Source of the DNA: Henricia sp. BOLD:AAB3569
Lineage: Eukaryota > Echinodermata > Asteroidea > Spinulosida > Echinasteridae
Assembly (NCBI GenBank): GCA_037783545.1
Contig: JBBELK010000009.1
Location: 2,604,001 to 2,668,000 of the forward strand
Length of the DNA: 64,000 bases
Reading direction: 5' to 3'
Positions 51,332-63,236 of the stretch are shown piece by piece. The translations under genes and the position numbers were made by a program. Below the pieces are notes generated by a model. The model had not been told where the DNA came from and made no database searches. It saw only the letters and a program-made list of their open reading frames with translations. The first letter of the stretch is position 1, and every line of letters begins with the position of its first letter.

Positions 51332-54300
51332 TTAATATTTTTCAGACATCATAAGGACCACAAGGGCCGACCATCCAGTGAATGGATGTGACCCCTGACC
51401 TTTACCTGTGCTATCCTTGTAATTCTCCCATATATAACCAGAACGATCATACTCCCTAATTATGTTACCAATAAGGTTTTGTCTAAGTTCTGTGTAGAGA
51501 TTTCTCGCCGTGTCCTGATAAGGTCCAGGCACATTGGAGTAATGATACAACGAACGAACAGCAAGATAATTCATGTTAATCCAAATAGCGCCACGCCAAT
51601 ATGGCGGATCATGTTCCGTGTTGTACTTCATATAAATAGGGTCCGATTTGGAAAGGGAGCGAAGACCAAAGTTAGTCCACAGAAGTTTGGGATCTTTCAA
51701 GTCTGTTAGGATATTTCCGAGTTTGTCAGAGTCAGGCTTGAGAATTTGGATCAGGAAGGGGAAAAGGCTGATGTAGCCGAAGGAATTGACGAATTGATTC
51801 TTGGGTTCGTTTTGGCCCGTGATGATGCGTACCATGGGGGGTTTAGGTGGCTGCGGGGGGCGCCTTTGACCAGGTTTGGGTTGTGGAGGGGTCGGGACTA
51901 CTGGTCTTTGGAGAATAACGGACGATGTGTGGTGTCCGTAATCGCTGTACATTTTGCCTTTGGGAGACCAGTGGAGTTGGTCAAGAAGTTTATTGTCTGT
52001 TAGGAGCTTGTATGTGGCTAGGTAGTCTTCAAAAGGGGCCTTGATTGCCTGAGCAATGTCGACCATGACACCGGATGCAAGAGCCATCCAACACCTTAAA
52101 TCAACGTGGAACTCGTCTTTGGTAGGGTGCGATGCCCGGGGGTAGTCATCAAGCCCAGAGGTTAATGTCTTAGGGTTCAATTCCTTGTCCGTCGTTTCAT
52201 CGCGTCCACGCCATCGATACGTTGATGGTTTGGGTCCCCTCTGTGTGGTGTTGAACCACCGATACCATGCTTCCAGTCTTGGAAAGACATGCTCCAAATA
52301 CTTCAAGAAATCTGTGTTTTTGGTGGAAGTCGCATCCTTTAAGATGGACTGCAGAGGCAGAAACAACGTTGGCGGGTTGGCGTTCTCGTTGTTCTGGACG
52401 ACAAATTCTGTGGGGACTTTGCTGCGTGCTTCGCTGCCAAGGATCTGCTCGCGGGGGATCCAGCCTTCCATGTTCATTAAATCCAGCCAGTGGCCGATTA
52501 TCTCCTTACTCAGACCTGCGTCCCACTTGCTAATGAGAAGATTGTGGAACCCCTCATCCCAGAGAAATCCTCGTGGGAAAAACGAACGCGACGGCACAGC
52601 AGTCAGAAGAGGGGCAGCCCAGTAAAGAACAGGCTCTGGGTTGTGTTGCGATTTCACCATGGACTGACCGTAAAAATACCCGATCCCACCCAACATATTA
52701 CTCAGGACTGCCTTGGCAAAATCAATCTGTTTTTTCTTGTATCCTTTTGCCTTCAAACCAAATTTCTCCTCGAAAGTTTGATTGAAGGCTTCCTGATGCA
52801 TTTTCAGCTGCTCGGTGAACACTTGACCAGATAGTGGAACATCGCGATGGAAGTGGCTCCCCGACTCAAAAACTACCTCCATTTCAAATGGGAGGGAGAC
52901 AGTCACTTGATGCGCCACGAAATTCGGCTGGTAGTCCGTGATCCCTCGCATCGCGAGTACGTCTCCCGCCAGGCCGGCCATGAATTTATTCCTCCCGTAC
53001 GGAAATCTCTTGAGGCTCTGCATGACCACTTCTTTGCTGACGTGAATACTCGGGCTATAGGTGCTGATGTAATTGAATATCCGGGCATTTGACGCAGGAG
53101 GAAAACGCAGAGAGAAGGTGCCAAGTTCTTCCGTGGTGCCACGAATCTCCAACAGTTGATTGCCTTTGACAACGGGCTGGAGTGCACCGTTATTCTCATC
53201 AAGAGCTGCATAGAAGATTAGACTCACGACGGTCTTCTTTGATGCTTTAGTCTGTTGATTAGACACAGAAAAGAGATGTTTGAGATAGAATAATCGATTA
53301 AAAAAGCATCATATAGTAGAATTTCACCAAAAAAAATAGGATCCACTAATTATAAAGTGTGCCAGCTATTTCATCGGCATTTTCACGAAATGGCAAATCC
53401 GTGAACGCAGTAGTAAAACATTGTTTTGAGAAAATCGCTTTTGAAGTTGGTCACTTTTTAAAACTCCAAATTCGCCGGTTGTTTCATTAAAAGTTGTAAG
53501 TATTTTTAGGTGATACTGTTTAGTATAAGTTAAATGACTTAAAAATACTTTTTTATTGTACTAATTGTCTAATTACAGAACACTTTGGCTTAAAACTTAT
53601 TCGCCACTTCGTGAAAACGCAAAATGCCAACCATGCGTGATTCGCCACAGAATTTCCACTGTATTCTCATATTGTAATGAGCTTCAATCCAGCACCGTTT
53701 TCTGGTCATGGTCACAAAAACTTGACCTAGCCTGAGCCTGTGTGACATCTGACTTATTTTCGAAGAGCGGATCTCATATTCTGAAAAAATTTTTTGCACT
53801 CAAAGCAATTTTCAAGTTACTCTTAACAAAACTTCACTTAAAAGCATGAAGAGTTTTAAGAAACTGTACTACCTTGTTGAGGGAATGTGATTTAGCTTGT
53901 GTCGGGGAGATTAAATGTTACTTGATTAGCACTCGAACTCTTTGCAGAATATTAGACGATGTTGCTTACCCTAGCTTTGCCACTGACACGAGCCGTCCAG
54001 TCCCCTCCATGGTTCCCTCCGGGTCGTTTCACAAACTCCGTCTTCAAGGTCAAATTCTTGTCAACAATTTCCTGGACGCCGAAGTTGACTCCATCATGCT
54101 GTAGCCAACCATATCTGTATTTTTTTTAAGAATGGTAACAGTAGGTATATATAGGTAGATTCACAAGCTGCAATATTGAGGGTGCATTCCTTGATGGATT
54201 TTCCCAATTTTTTGCAAAATAATGAAATTTTTGAATAATTAAAATTTTTGGTGCGGGGTCAAAATCACATGCGGGCTCTGACGAGAAACTAGTTATCTAA

Positions 54301-56243
54301 TTTCACTGGCCTAAGAATGACAAAAACCAGCACATACATACAAAAGTCAGTTCAGTTCTTCATTTACGTTCCGAAAAAAAAAAGAACAACTGTCTCTATG
54401 CTTTTCTAGTCATTTATACAAATTCATCTTAAATTATTTCCTCATACAATAATATCATGTTGTGTGAAACCATTGCATTGGATAGTTGGAACAATTTTTA
54501 TCCTCCATTTGAGTAAGTTTTTTTTCCCAGTCGAATGGTTGATTAACATTTTGGGGCATTGCAAATTCTGTATTGTACCTGGCTAGTTGGTCACCTTGCT
54601 CACATGTATGGCGGACTGGAAGTTGTCTGTCTTTGCTGAACTGAACAAACCACATCAAACCAGTCACAAGGGATTTGGGACTCCGTGTTTTAAGCCCTGG
54701 ATGGAAGACAAAACAGTTTCAGTGAATAACAACCTATACTCTCCTAAAAAATAAATGCAATTTTCAGTAAAATATCAGTTCTTGATCAGAAAAGAAGTTT
54801 GTTGAATACAGTAGTGAACTTGTGGATAACAAGACACTAATCGACTAATGCTTTCAAGACGGTTTCATTTCAGTGATTTCATGTTGGAACAAAGTGATTC
54901 CGACTAATGAAACGTGACATTTTCTGTTCCTAGGAGAATCCTACAGTTATGGTCTCTCAGAAAACCAATTCTGTTGAGTTTTTAACCTGAATAAACCTGT
55001 GTGGGATTAGCCTCAGGAGTACTTTTAGAAGGCTAAAAGTGATTTTCTGATGTTTTTTGGGACTCTATGTATCACAAAGAAAAATTACGTTGGACTAGTT
55101 TTTTTTCCTGTTAAAAGAATCATCGGGGAGAATAGACCATGGTACAACATTCTGGAGGTTCCAGGGACTTCCATGGTAAGTTTTTCAATGTTTAATTTTG
55201 ACTGTAAGGTGAAATTTCACTTTGGAGAAAGGCCGCCATCTTTGACGTGTTCGAAAACTCAACACGGCGAATGGGGTTCAAAAGGTAAGGTGCTAAAAGT
55301 GCAACATACAAATTGATAATGTCCCAATGTAATTGTCAGAAAATCACTTTTAGCTTTCTAAAAGTACCTCAGGAGGCACTTCAGGTAGAGTGGTGCACCC
55401 TACCTCTGTGGCTCTTACAGAGGCTGGAGCAGTCAGCCTTGCCACAAAAGGTGTTTATATACATGTTACTGACTGATAAAATATTATGCATCTCTCAGCC
55501 TCCTCGAACTATCACTAGTATCAGTCAGAGTATAATTTGTATATTGTGCACGTTTCACTGTTATTATAATAATAATAAAGAAACAACGACCACTCCATAC
55601 CAAAATAAACACCGGGGCGATAAGTTCCCCAAAACCTCTGGGGAGATTTCAAGGCGGTGCTAGCATCCTCCGAGATGACTGGTGGTGCATCCAGTCGTGT
55701 AGAAACCCTCTTGGCCAAAACATCTTTGTACCACATGTAACCAACCGGCGCTAGGCTGAGAACTGCGAGAAATACGAACACCTTGAAACTGAACGGTAAA
55801 CGCCTAGTCCACGAACGTTGCCTGCCGCCGCAGCCACGTGCACCGTTGTTTTGGGTGCAGTCGTCCACATCGGCTGTACCCGGACCCCCGTTGTTGTCGT
55901 CTCGCGTACCGTGGTTGTCATCGTTTGCGCCGTTGTTTCGCCGCGATTTTACCCCTCTCTGGCGCAGCGCACCCTTGGCCATTTCGGCGAGAGACTCGGG
56001 CTGTTTCCCTTCTTCGCTAGATTGAGTTTCTAACTCGCCATTTTGTTGAATATCGACGATTTGTTCGTCTTCGTTTTCACCATCATCATCGTCCCTTTTC
56101 TGCGATTTCTCTGACCCTTTGAGGTCATTACTTTCACTGGCTCTGACGTCATCATTACCTTCGCACTCCTCGTTTTTTGATTGGCCACTCTCTGCTGCCG
56201 GCAGCGAGCGCCCTTCATCCTCATTCATGAATAATTTCTCCAT
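51332..56243 (-). CDS. MOGS: Mannosyl-oligosaccharide glucosidase (GH63), 4 coding exons, 941 aa
   Basis: The exons are 55601-56243, 54579-54696, 53970-54114 and 51332-53251. All are GT-AG and in phase, giving 941 residues (human 837). Processing alpha-glucosidase I cuts the outermost glucose from the N-glycan precursor in the endoplasmic reticulum. The ATG at 56243 has an in-frame TGA 12 bases upstream. Residues 1-148 are a long acidic, Asn-rich cytosolic tail, longer than usual. Residues 151-171 form one membrane anchor (type II), followed by [20 protein letters not shown] and RHTCEQGDQ, which start the lumenal domain. The GH63 catalytic part has [24 protein letters not shown] (about 525-538), [21 protein letters not shown] and [20 protein letters not shown] proline-rich insert ([20 protein letters not shown]) sits inside the catalytic domain, where the human protein is shorter. 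The assignment is very secure. Confidence 0.97.
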
Positions 56244-58164
56244 CTTCAGAAATCATTCGTGCGATAAATGGTGCTGTACATCCACACATAACACACTGTG
56301 CGAATGCAACGTGTAATTATTAGAGTCTGTCACATTGTTACAACAATTAGTTATAGAAGGCAGAAAGTATAAAATAAAAAGTCATAACATCCCAGAAAAA
56401 AAGCTAACAGCAGTATTTATATAAAAGAAAATTACCATTAGCTTGTTTTATGTTGATGAATGAACATTATAAAGCCAGTGTACCCATTTATTTTTTACTT
56501 TTTACTACGTTTCTGAAAATCGATATTATTTAGCGAATGTCTTTTATAAGACACTGTAGTAAAAGACAGCGACTGGTTGGTTGAGAACTTCAGAGGGCGC
56601 CATGCACACTTACCGTACCCGGAAATTATGATCTCTCCCCGCCGTCGCGTCGTATCTCGGCTGCACGTAAAGTATGCTGGCTGATTACTTTTCCGCGCGC
56701 GGTCAAACTTTTGTATTGTCTTAATACAACTCAAGACGTTATCAGCATTTATCCCTAAAATGGTTGACCATTGACCAAACTATATAAAAAAATGACCGAA
56801 GTTTGGATTCCCGGTTTGGATCGCATTGACTGATTGAGTGTTGCTAGCTGACCACTGGAGCTGTTCCAATTTTACCGTCAACATGGTCAAGAAGAAGTAT
56901 CATATTTGGGATCCCCACAACGAATGCGTTGGTTGCGATTCGACCGACATGCTTATTTTGGGGCAAAGTCCGTCCCGGTGTCACGGTCTCAGATGTTCCG
57001 CGTGCTCAGATGTTCCGATGACGTCACGGAACAGTTCAGCACGTTGCGTGCACGATCTCAGATGTTCCGCGTGCTCACATGTCCCGGTGTAAAAGGTAAA
57101 ACTGTCCCCTTGCGAATGTGTCTGGCCTCATCGTACGTGTGTTTCGTTGCCTGCACACGCACGACTCTCTTCTGACTCTCAGAACAACAAGTTATTGCTC
57201 AAGTAATAAATTATTTGTTCGTTTTTTTCTCTAAATACGGCGAAACGGCATGAACGCTCCGCGGCCGCCATCTTGCAAAAATGAGACTACCGTATATCCC
57301 CGTACGCATACGGTACCCTACCAGAAACGTGGAGAAACCTGTGACCATACCCAGTACCTGTACATACTGCGCGCCTACGTACATGGCGCGAATTCTGCTG
57401 ATCAACTCAGCACTTCACCTAAACTGGTATAATTACGTATGCTGTGCGCATGACGTTCCGTGACGTAAGCTACCATATTTGGTCATCGGAACATCTGAGC
57501 ACGCGGAACATCTGAGATCGGGACACCGGGGCAAACTTCAAGTCGAACGACGACACCTATTGCCGCTGACTGTAATAAAGGGTACGTGTTACGCCAGACA
57601 TGGAAATATCCACAATGGTGTACATGCAAAAGTCGGCAAAACTTAATGGGCCCTATATTATAGGCCTACGTATTTCCGGGAATAAGCTGGGCTACGACCG
57701 CGTATTCTGCACAAAACAACTTTTTTGCTGATCGACTAAATTGCAGGATTGTGTGGACATATGAGTTCTAAAAGGTAAAATTGATTAATCAGGAGACAGG
57801 TAGATTCATACATGAATTCAATTTGACACTTGCATAGTTTTGTCTGTCATGTCACATAAGAACTGACACCATTTCCTGCACGCTGCTACAGCATGGATTT
57901 TTAATTCCTTTCTATTTTTCTCTTTTGTATAGCGTACTCGAATACGTTTGTCACATGTATAAGCATCTTTACTCACCAGTACAACTAAAATAAGACTTCA
58001 TTGGAACCGTCGTTCAAATTAAAACCCCCAAAAAGTAAGTATGTACTATATTGAACTTTAATATGGCAATTATTTAAATGCTCAGCAAAGTGAGACTTTT
58101 AAACTACTGAGATCTGGATTACCACCTTTTCTTTCATAGGCTGGGATCTTGTATTTGAGAAAAA
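56244..58164. other. Divergent intergenic region between MOGS and the 1274-aa gene
   Basis: It should contain both promoters. A foldback occupies 56955-57545. A splice acceptor (CTTTTCTTTCATAG, ending 58139) lies 25 bp before the ATG at 58165, so the plus-strand gene probably has at least one 5' non-coding exon here; I could not place it. A short frame starting at 56884 (MVKKKYHIWDPHNE) runs into the foldback arm and is not convincing. Confidence 0.5.
56955..57545. repeat. Foldback with CAGATGTTCCGCGTGCTCAGA arms
   Basis: The left arm (56955-57030) has GGGGCAAAGTCCGTCCCGG and CAGATGTTCCGCGTGCTCAG. The right arm (57450-57545) has CTGAGCACGCGGAACATCTG and CACCGGGGCAAAC. A partial third unit lies at 57052-57095. 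The middle is unique. It sits between divergent promoters. Confidence 0.65.
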
Positions 58165-61100
58165 ATGGCAGAGGGCGAAGATGTTGACATCACTGCCGAG
58201 GCCATGGCATCCATGGGTGGGAGACGGTCCTTCAACCGAGCTATCTCATTGGAATTCTCTGCCAAGGAGTCCCAAGAAATGGCAGAATATGATGATAGGC
58301 GTCCTCAAGATGAATTGCAAAGAGATGGTGGTGCTCATAAACAAATGAGCACTAGGACTTGCGACCATGATAAAAGTGACTCTGGTGATACCAGTGATAG
58401 TACTGATGATGGCAGTAAGATTATTGGTACAACTGATGACCCTGAGTTCTTTGAAGTGAGATACGAAGACAGACAAGGAAATTCACACTCGGAAACGCCG
58501 AGGGTGAAACATAAGAGGAACAGAAAACGGAAGCATGCACAGGAAAGACGCATTCAAAAGCAATTTCTGTCTTCCCTATCAGAGCAGACTTCGACATCAG
58601 TGGGACCCCAGGGAAACCGTCCGGAAGAGCCACTCCACACGCCTTTGGCTCACTCTGTGCCATCACTGGTTGAGCTCTGTTTAGAGAAAAGTGTAAGAGC
58701 CACAGGAATTTCCGAGAAAGCTGGCTCCACTTGTGCCACAATTGCCCCCGGGATTCAGGTCCTCTTGAGTGCACACCAGAACCAGCGACAACTGGAACAA
58801 GCCCAACTGAAGTGGTTGTTGGAAGCGATAGAACAAGGTGAAGCATACCTGAGATACAACATGATTGAGTTTATGGATCACCACGGCAAGAAGGGACAGT
58901 TCTTTGTGAGAGGCTGTCTTTCACTGTTTGACTCGAATCGGTATGCCCGCATGTTGGGCCGAAATGTCCACGAAAAAACTAAAAGTCAGGTGTCCTTGGC
59001 AATTTTTGCCGGTGGTTGTGATTACAGCGATTGGGCCATAATCCCCATGGTGCACTGCATTAATCTCTTGCTTCCCTCTCATCTTCCTGAAAAAGAATCA
59101 AAAGACGCACTGACTCCAATCGTCAGAGTGAGGCGTTTCCTTAACAAACACTCTTCAACTGTTGTGAATCATTGCTTTGATATTGCCTTGGCGTATGTCT
59201 TTTGGGCCAGAGGAGACATTGAGGAGGCTAAGAATACAATGTTGAAAATATGTAACCGTGTGCCCGTTCACAGTGATGTAAAAATGGACCCTGGGTCTGA
59301 GAAAGTCTTTGTGTCTTCAACTCTGTTTGACCAGCAAAGAAGCCTTTATCTCTGTGAAATCAGCAGAATGCTGTCTCATTTTGATCAGCGCGACGAGGCC
59401 ATGCATTTTTATCGGCAAGCAGTTGACGTCATAAACGAGGGATCCTCAGTTGCTCGGGACAGACTTGTGCTACAGTCATTTGCTCTCAATGCTTCTTTGT
59501 ATGATCAAGGTCTGATGGGTCAGAGTCTCGCTGACACGGCTGCTGTTTTCTGGGACATGGTGACTACCGATCGTAACTGCCAGGAAAGCCTTATTCAAGG
59601 GTCCTTGGAGTCATTTCTTCATTGTCATGTAGGTTTTCTCCTGTACGGAGTAGCAGACGAATCCCTGAGTGACGGACAGAAGAACGAGTCTTGGTTGAGG
59701 CAGGCCAAATCTAGGATCGAACGAGTGATGGGGAAAGCACCACAAGTGCATATCCATCATTCACTGGTTCTGGCTATGCTTGGGGAAAGCCAACCGGCTG
59801 AAGTTGCATACAGCCGTTTTATTCAGGAATACGCTGAGAATACCGAGCACTACACCATGGGACAAGTGGGTTCCATGCCCGGCAGGCTTGCCTGTTCATT
59901 TCAAGGTGCTCTCAAAATCCAACCATGGTGGATACTTCTAGAGTGGATTGTTTCCAGGTCGGAGATAGCGGGGTCCGTTGTTCGCAGATGCCTCCCTGTT
60001 GTACCACTTCTGTGGCGTAGAATGTTGAAGAATCCGCATTACGGCAGCGACGTTGATTTACAAACATTTGAAGTCGAGGGGAAACCACTGAACCTCCACT
60101 TGACCCACGATGGGTATCTGAGCGGCAGCTTCATGTACAATCTTCCTCCATGGAAATCGGTATTATTCGATCCCTACACGGGTAGCATCTGCATTCCGGA
60201 CCCACATCGTGTTGAGGAGATGCAGTGCTTTCAAGGAAACCATCCTTATTGCCGTACAAGTACGTACTTTGATGTAAACACATTCATACCCGTTCCCGTT
60301 GTGTTGTTCCAGGATGCCGAGACGCAATCTGAAGTCACGTTGTTGATTGTCGGCAGTAACGCCAATTTTAGGAAGGATCGCATATCTTTTTACGACGATG
60401 GCGGCGTGTACCCAAAGGATGCTAACACAACATGTACACTCAGGTATTCAAAAGGTAGAGCTGTTGTCGAGTTGAACTTGAGGAAGCTGGTTGTTGACGT
60501 AATTCGCACAAACATCCTGCAACACACCAGGGAGACGACACGGGGGAGGAACAAAAAGGTGTTAACCGATGTTCAGAGGTTGTTGGATTTATGTGTTTTG
60601 AATGGTCTTCAACTCGACTTTTCCTTGGTTCAGAATCTTACTGATGGAAGTGCCGATGCTCTCATAGAAGCCATACAAAAGTACAATGGCAGGCAGGGCA
60701 TTCCAACAACGAAGACGGATGAAGATGGGGAGAAGAAAGGTATGCCTGTTAAGATTCCTCTTCATCAGGCCCTTCAGCTTAAGGAGGTCTTGTACGTTGG
60801 GAAGTCAACGGTCATCTTGTGCTTCTACACGGCAGTCTGTCCTCCGGATTTGGATCATATGAGCTCCGTGTGCAAAGATACTCTGGTTTTCCTAGACTGC
60901 AGTAGTTCGAAGACCTTCAGTAATCCAGTTATATACTCCGCAGAGGCGCCGCGTACAACGTGGGTCTTGCCAAACCAGAAATCTTGTTGGAAAGCTAGAG
61001 GATCCCAACAGCATGTCTTTTTCGCTTACAAAGCTACTTGTTTGCCTTCGGAGTCCGAGGAAGGAAGGTACAAACTGGAGTCAAGAGCTTTAATTGTGTT

Positions 61101-61989
61101 TAACGAGCACGGGAGCATCATTCACAGGCATGGGATAAATGAATTGCGAATGCCATACACGAGTACTCAGATGTACGAGGCGTGTTCGGGATGGCTTCTT
61201 CTCGGTCGTTATCGCACAACGACATCGCTCAGAGGTTTGGATGTACGTAGTATGTCAAAGGTGACTGTAAAAACTCAAGCAATTGAGGAAATGGTAGTTG
61301 AGCAGGACATGGTTTTCGTTTCCAGAGCGAACAGCGTCGTGGCGTTAGACACTGTGTCCCTACAGCCACTGCCAGTTCAAAAGACTGGTCCGAATGGAGA
61401 CCTGGAAATCTTCAAAGACAACGGCGTCTTGATTGAGGACGAATGTCGTTCTCTGTGCATTCTGGCTTCAAACGACTTCTTGAAGACACGTGATGGAACG
61501 AACAAAGGCACACCTTTTACACGCGTGATCTTAGGTGTGCTGAACCACGTAGTCGTATTGGAGAGACAAAAACCCTCAGAAGAGCTGACATCTGGCTCTC
61601 TACGGCCGATCGAGGTTGTAGCACTCATTGTGGTACCAGGATTGCCGACTGAAGCTTACTACATCAGCAAACACGCTGGCATCGTGGTCACGGCGTCGTT
61701 GTTCAAATTCACTTGGTCAGACCCGTACTCTCGGGATAATATGTACTGGTTTAGTTCAACGGGTGCCATTCGAGGAATCCACCCCATACTCGGTATTGGG
61801 CCACACGGTTTCACGGCTATTTCACTTCCTACTAATAAAGGCAAACCAGCATATGTTCAGAAAACAAAGATCTTGGATGCAGAGACAGGAGGAGATGAAA
61901 AACGATGGCATTTGTATTTTACAGATGGGTTGGGTGCGCTTTGCTGTATTCGACTCGATGTTAATGACCCAATTCTGCATTATGGGTGA
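58165..61989 (+). CDS. Unrecognised 1274-aa protein, single coding exon
   Basis: One uninterrupted frame of 1274 codons, ATG at 58165 and TGA at 61987-61989. I do not recognise the family. Residues 1-160 are acidic and probably disordered, with a strongly basic KHKRNRKRKHAQERR patch (about 114-129) that could be a nuclear signal. Residues about 165-610 look mostly helical, with repeated motifs such as CFDIALAYVFWARGDIEEAKNTML and MLSHFDQRDEAMHFYRQAVD that resemble tetratricopeptide-like repeats. Residues about 640-1274 look strand-rich with short repeated hydrophobic blocks (VLFDPYTGSICIPDP, WHLYFTDGLGALCCIRLD at the end), compatible with a beta-propeller. No enzyme motif, signal peptide or membrane segment is evident. 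Codon use is even along the frame, so it is real coding sequence. A splice acceptor ends at 58139, implying a 5' UTR intron. Function unknown. Confidence 0.9.
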   Translation: MAEGEDVDITAEAMASMGGRRSFNRAISLEFSAKESQEMAEYDDRRPQDELQRDGGAHKQMSTRTCDHDKSDSGDTSDSTDDGSKIIGTTDDPEFFEVRYEDRQGNSHSETPRVKHKRNRKRKHAQERRIQKQFLSSLSEQTSTSVGPQGNRPEEPLHTPLAHSVPSLVELCLEKSVRATGISEKAGSTCATIAPGIQVLLSAHQNQRQLEQAQLKWLLEAIEQGEAYLRYNMIEFMDHHGKKGQFFVRGCLSLFDSNRYARMLGRNVHEKTKSQVSLAIFAGGCDYSDWAIIPMVHCINLLLPSHLPEKESKDALTPIVRVRRFLNKHSSTVVNHCFDIALAYVFWARGDIEEAKNTMLKICNRVPVHSDVKMDPGSEKVFVSSTLFDQQRSLYLCEISRMLSHFDQRDEAMHFYRQAVDVINEGSSVARDRLVLQSFALNASLYDQGLMGQSLADTAAVFWDMVTTDRNCQESLIQGSLESFLHCHVGFLLYGVADESLSDGQKNESWLRQAKSRIERVMGKAPQVHIHHSLVLAMLGESQPAEVAYSRFIQEYAENTEHYTMGQVGSMPGRLACSFQGALKIQPWWILLEWIVSRSEIAGSVVRRCLPVVPLLWRRMLKNPHYGSDVDLQTFEVEGKPLNLHLTHDGYLSGSFMYNLPPWKSVLFDPYTGSICIPDPHRVEEMQCFQGNHPYCRTSTYFDVNTFIPVPVVLFQDAETQSEVTLLIVGSNANFRKDRISFYDDGGVYPKDANTTCTLRYSKGRAVVELNLRKLVVDVIRTNILQHTRETTRGRNKKVLTDVQRLLDLCVLNGLQLDFSLVQNLTDGSADALIEAIQKYNGRQGIPTTKTDEDGEKKGMPVKIPLHQALQLKEVLYVGKSTVILCFYTAVCPPDLDHMSSVCKDTLVFLDCSSSKTFSNPVIYSAEAPRTTWVLPNQKSCWKARGSQQHVFFAYKATCLPSESEEGRYKLESRALIVFNEHGSIIHRHGINELRMPYTSTQMYEACSGWLLLGRYRTTTSLRGLDVRSMSKVTVKTQAIEEMVVEQDMVFVSRANSVVALDTVSLQPLPVQKTGPNGDLEIFKDNGVLIEDECRSLCILASNDFLKTRDGTNKGTPFTRVILGVLNHVVVLERQKPSEELTSGSLRPIEVVALIVVPGLPTEAYYISKHAGIVVTASLFKFTWSDPYSRDNMYWFSSTGAIRGIHPILGIGPHGFTAISLPTNKGKPAYVQKTKILDAETGGDEKRWHLYFTDGLGALCCIRLDVNDPILHYG

Positions 61990-62503
61990 ATGATTTGGCT
62001 CATCACAAGTTCCCATCTCACAAGTCACGAGCTAGCCTCGTGCCCAGACCCGATGAGGATACTCGGGCCAGCAGGTCTGAACATTAACTTTGCGAGCTCG
62101 TCGCTGATTATTGGATACCTACACCGAAATTCAGTGCAGAACTTGAAAGGTTTTGGCTTATCATAATTATCCAGCGTTATTCTGCACATCGGGTAATACG
62201 TATAAAGTACACTCACTCACATTAGTACCATAACAAAATTAAACGGATCTCCAAATGGTTTCCACAAGAAGCAAGACACATCTCACTTTACGTGATAGCT
62301 TCAGATTAGAACGTGCACATCTTTTTGACGACTCCATTGCGTGACAAGAAATTAGTGACCAATCAGCGATCAATCCGAAAAATAGTGATCAGACTCGTTG
62401 CTTCAACGAGTCTGATGTTGAGAGCAACATTTCTTTGTTGTGCGGGGCCACAATCATATCAACAGAGGGCGCGATTTAGGGGGCAGTTTTCGCCATAGAC
62501 ATA

Positions 62504-62509
62504 AATAAA
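62504..62509 (+). terminator. Candidate poly(A) signal for the 1274-aa gene
   Basis: AATAAA lies 515 bp after the stop codon and just before the poly-G tract. Confidence 0.3.
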
Positions 62510-62536
62510 TCGACGTTCCCGACGGGAACTTAACGG

Positions 62537-62537
<1 letters not shown>

Positions 62538-62589
<52 letters not shown>

Positions 62590-62620
62590 TGGGGGCACGC
62601 CCCCCCCCCCCCCCCCCCCC
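62538..62620. repeat. Poly-G run (51) followed by poly-C run (21)
   Basis: Fifty-one consecutive G at 62538-62588, then ATGGGGGCACG, then C at 62600-62620. The two runs could form a hairpin or G-quadruplex. Run lengths this long are often wrong in assemblies. Confidence 0.9.
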
Positions 62621-62901
62621 ACGCCCCCTGGATCCGCCCGTGATTGCAATCAACACTTTTAGTCGGTTTTTCTTGTCAACTCGTGAAGTAAAATTTTGGC
62701 TAACTGCAAATTATATGTTGGTGCTTTAACTTGATGGCATTAATTTGGGTCATATAACTTCGGATTTTTGTATATTTGAAAAGCGCACAGAACATCTACT
62801 CAAACTAGAAAACAGTGCATTGCATATAGGTCTATGCGTACTGACAGGATTTCGTACTGTGCATCGTCAAGCCATTTTATTTCTTGTTGGCCTAAATTTA
62901 A

Positions 62902-63236
62902 AGGAGCGTGTTCAGAAAATGAATTTCGTTTGAACCAAACAATCTTTTAAAATAACTCCCAAAAATACTATCCATGGGAAGAAAACAGGAAATTTACAAA
63001 CTCCAATTTGGATGTTGAAGCAAAAATATTAATTACTGCGCTGCTTTATGGAACCAGATAAATTACTTTACAAAACATCGGTGGTTTTTTGACGATATCC
63101 TTCAAAATATACGGATCAATAACGCGAAATTTCAAATTGGTAATGAGAAAAATATGACAAACGACATGGTATAAAAATATCAACATCCATGTGAAAAATG
63201 GGGGTTGGGGTTAAAATGTGATCTGTTCACGCTCCT
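62902..63236. repeat. Complete TTAA-flanked element, AGGAGCGTG family
   Basis: The ends AGGAGCGTGTTCAG and CTGTTCACGCTCCT are inverted, with TTAA at 62898-62901 and 63237-63240. It is the reference copy for 32402-32775, 42437-42775 and the interrupted one at 26160-26835. Confidence 0.85.

Noticed and set aside
56838-57175. A possible small Cys-rich protein (MVKKKYHIWDPHNECVGCDS)
   Set aside because: The frame continues into a repeated foldback arm (CAGATGTTCCGCGTG units), which produces the apparent Cys motif; no splice support.
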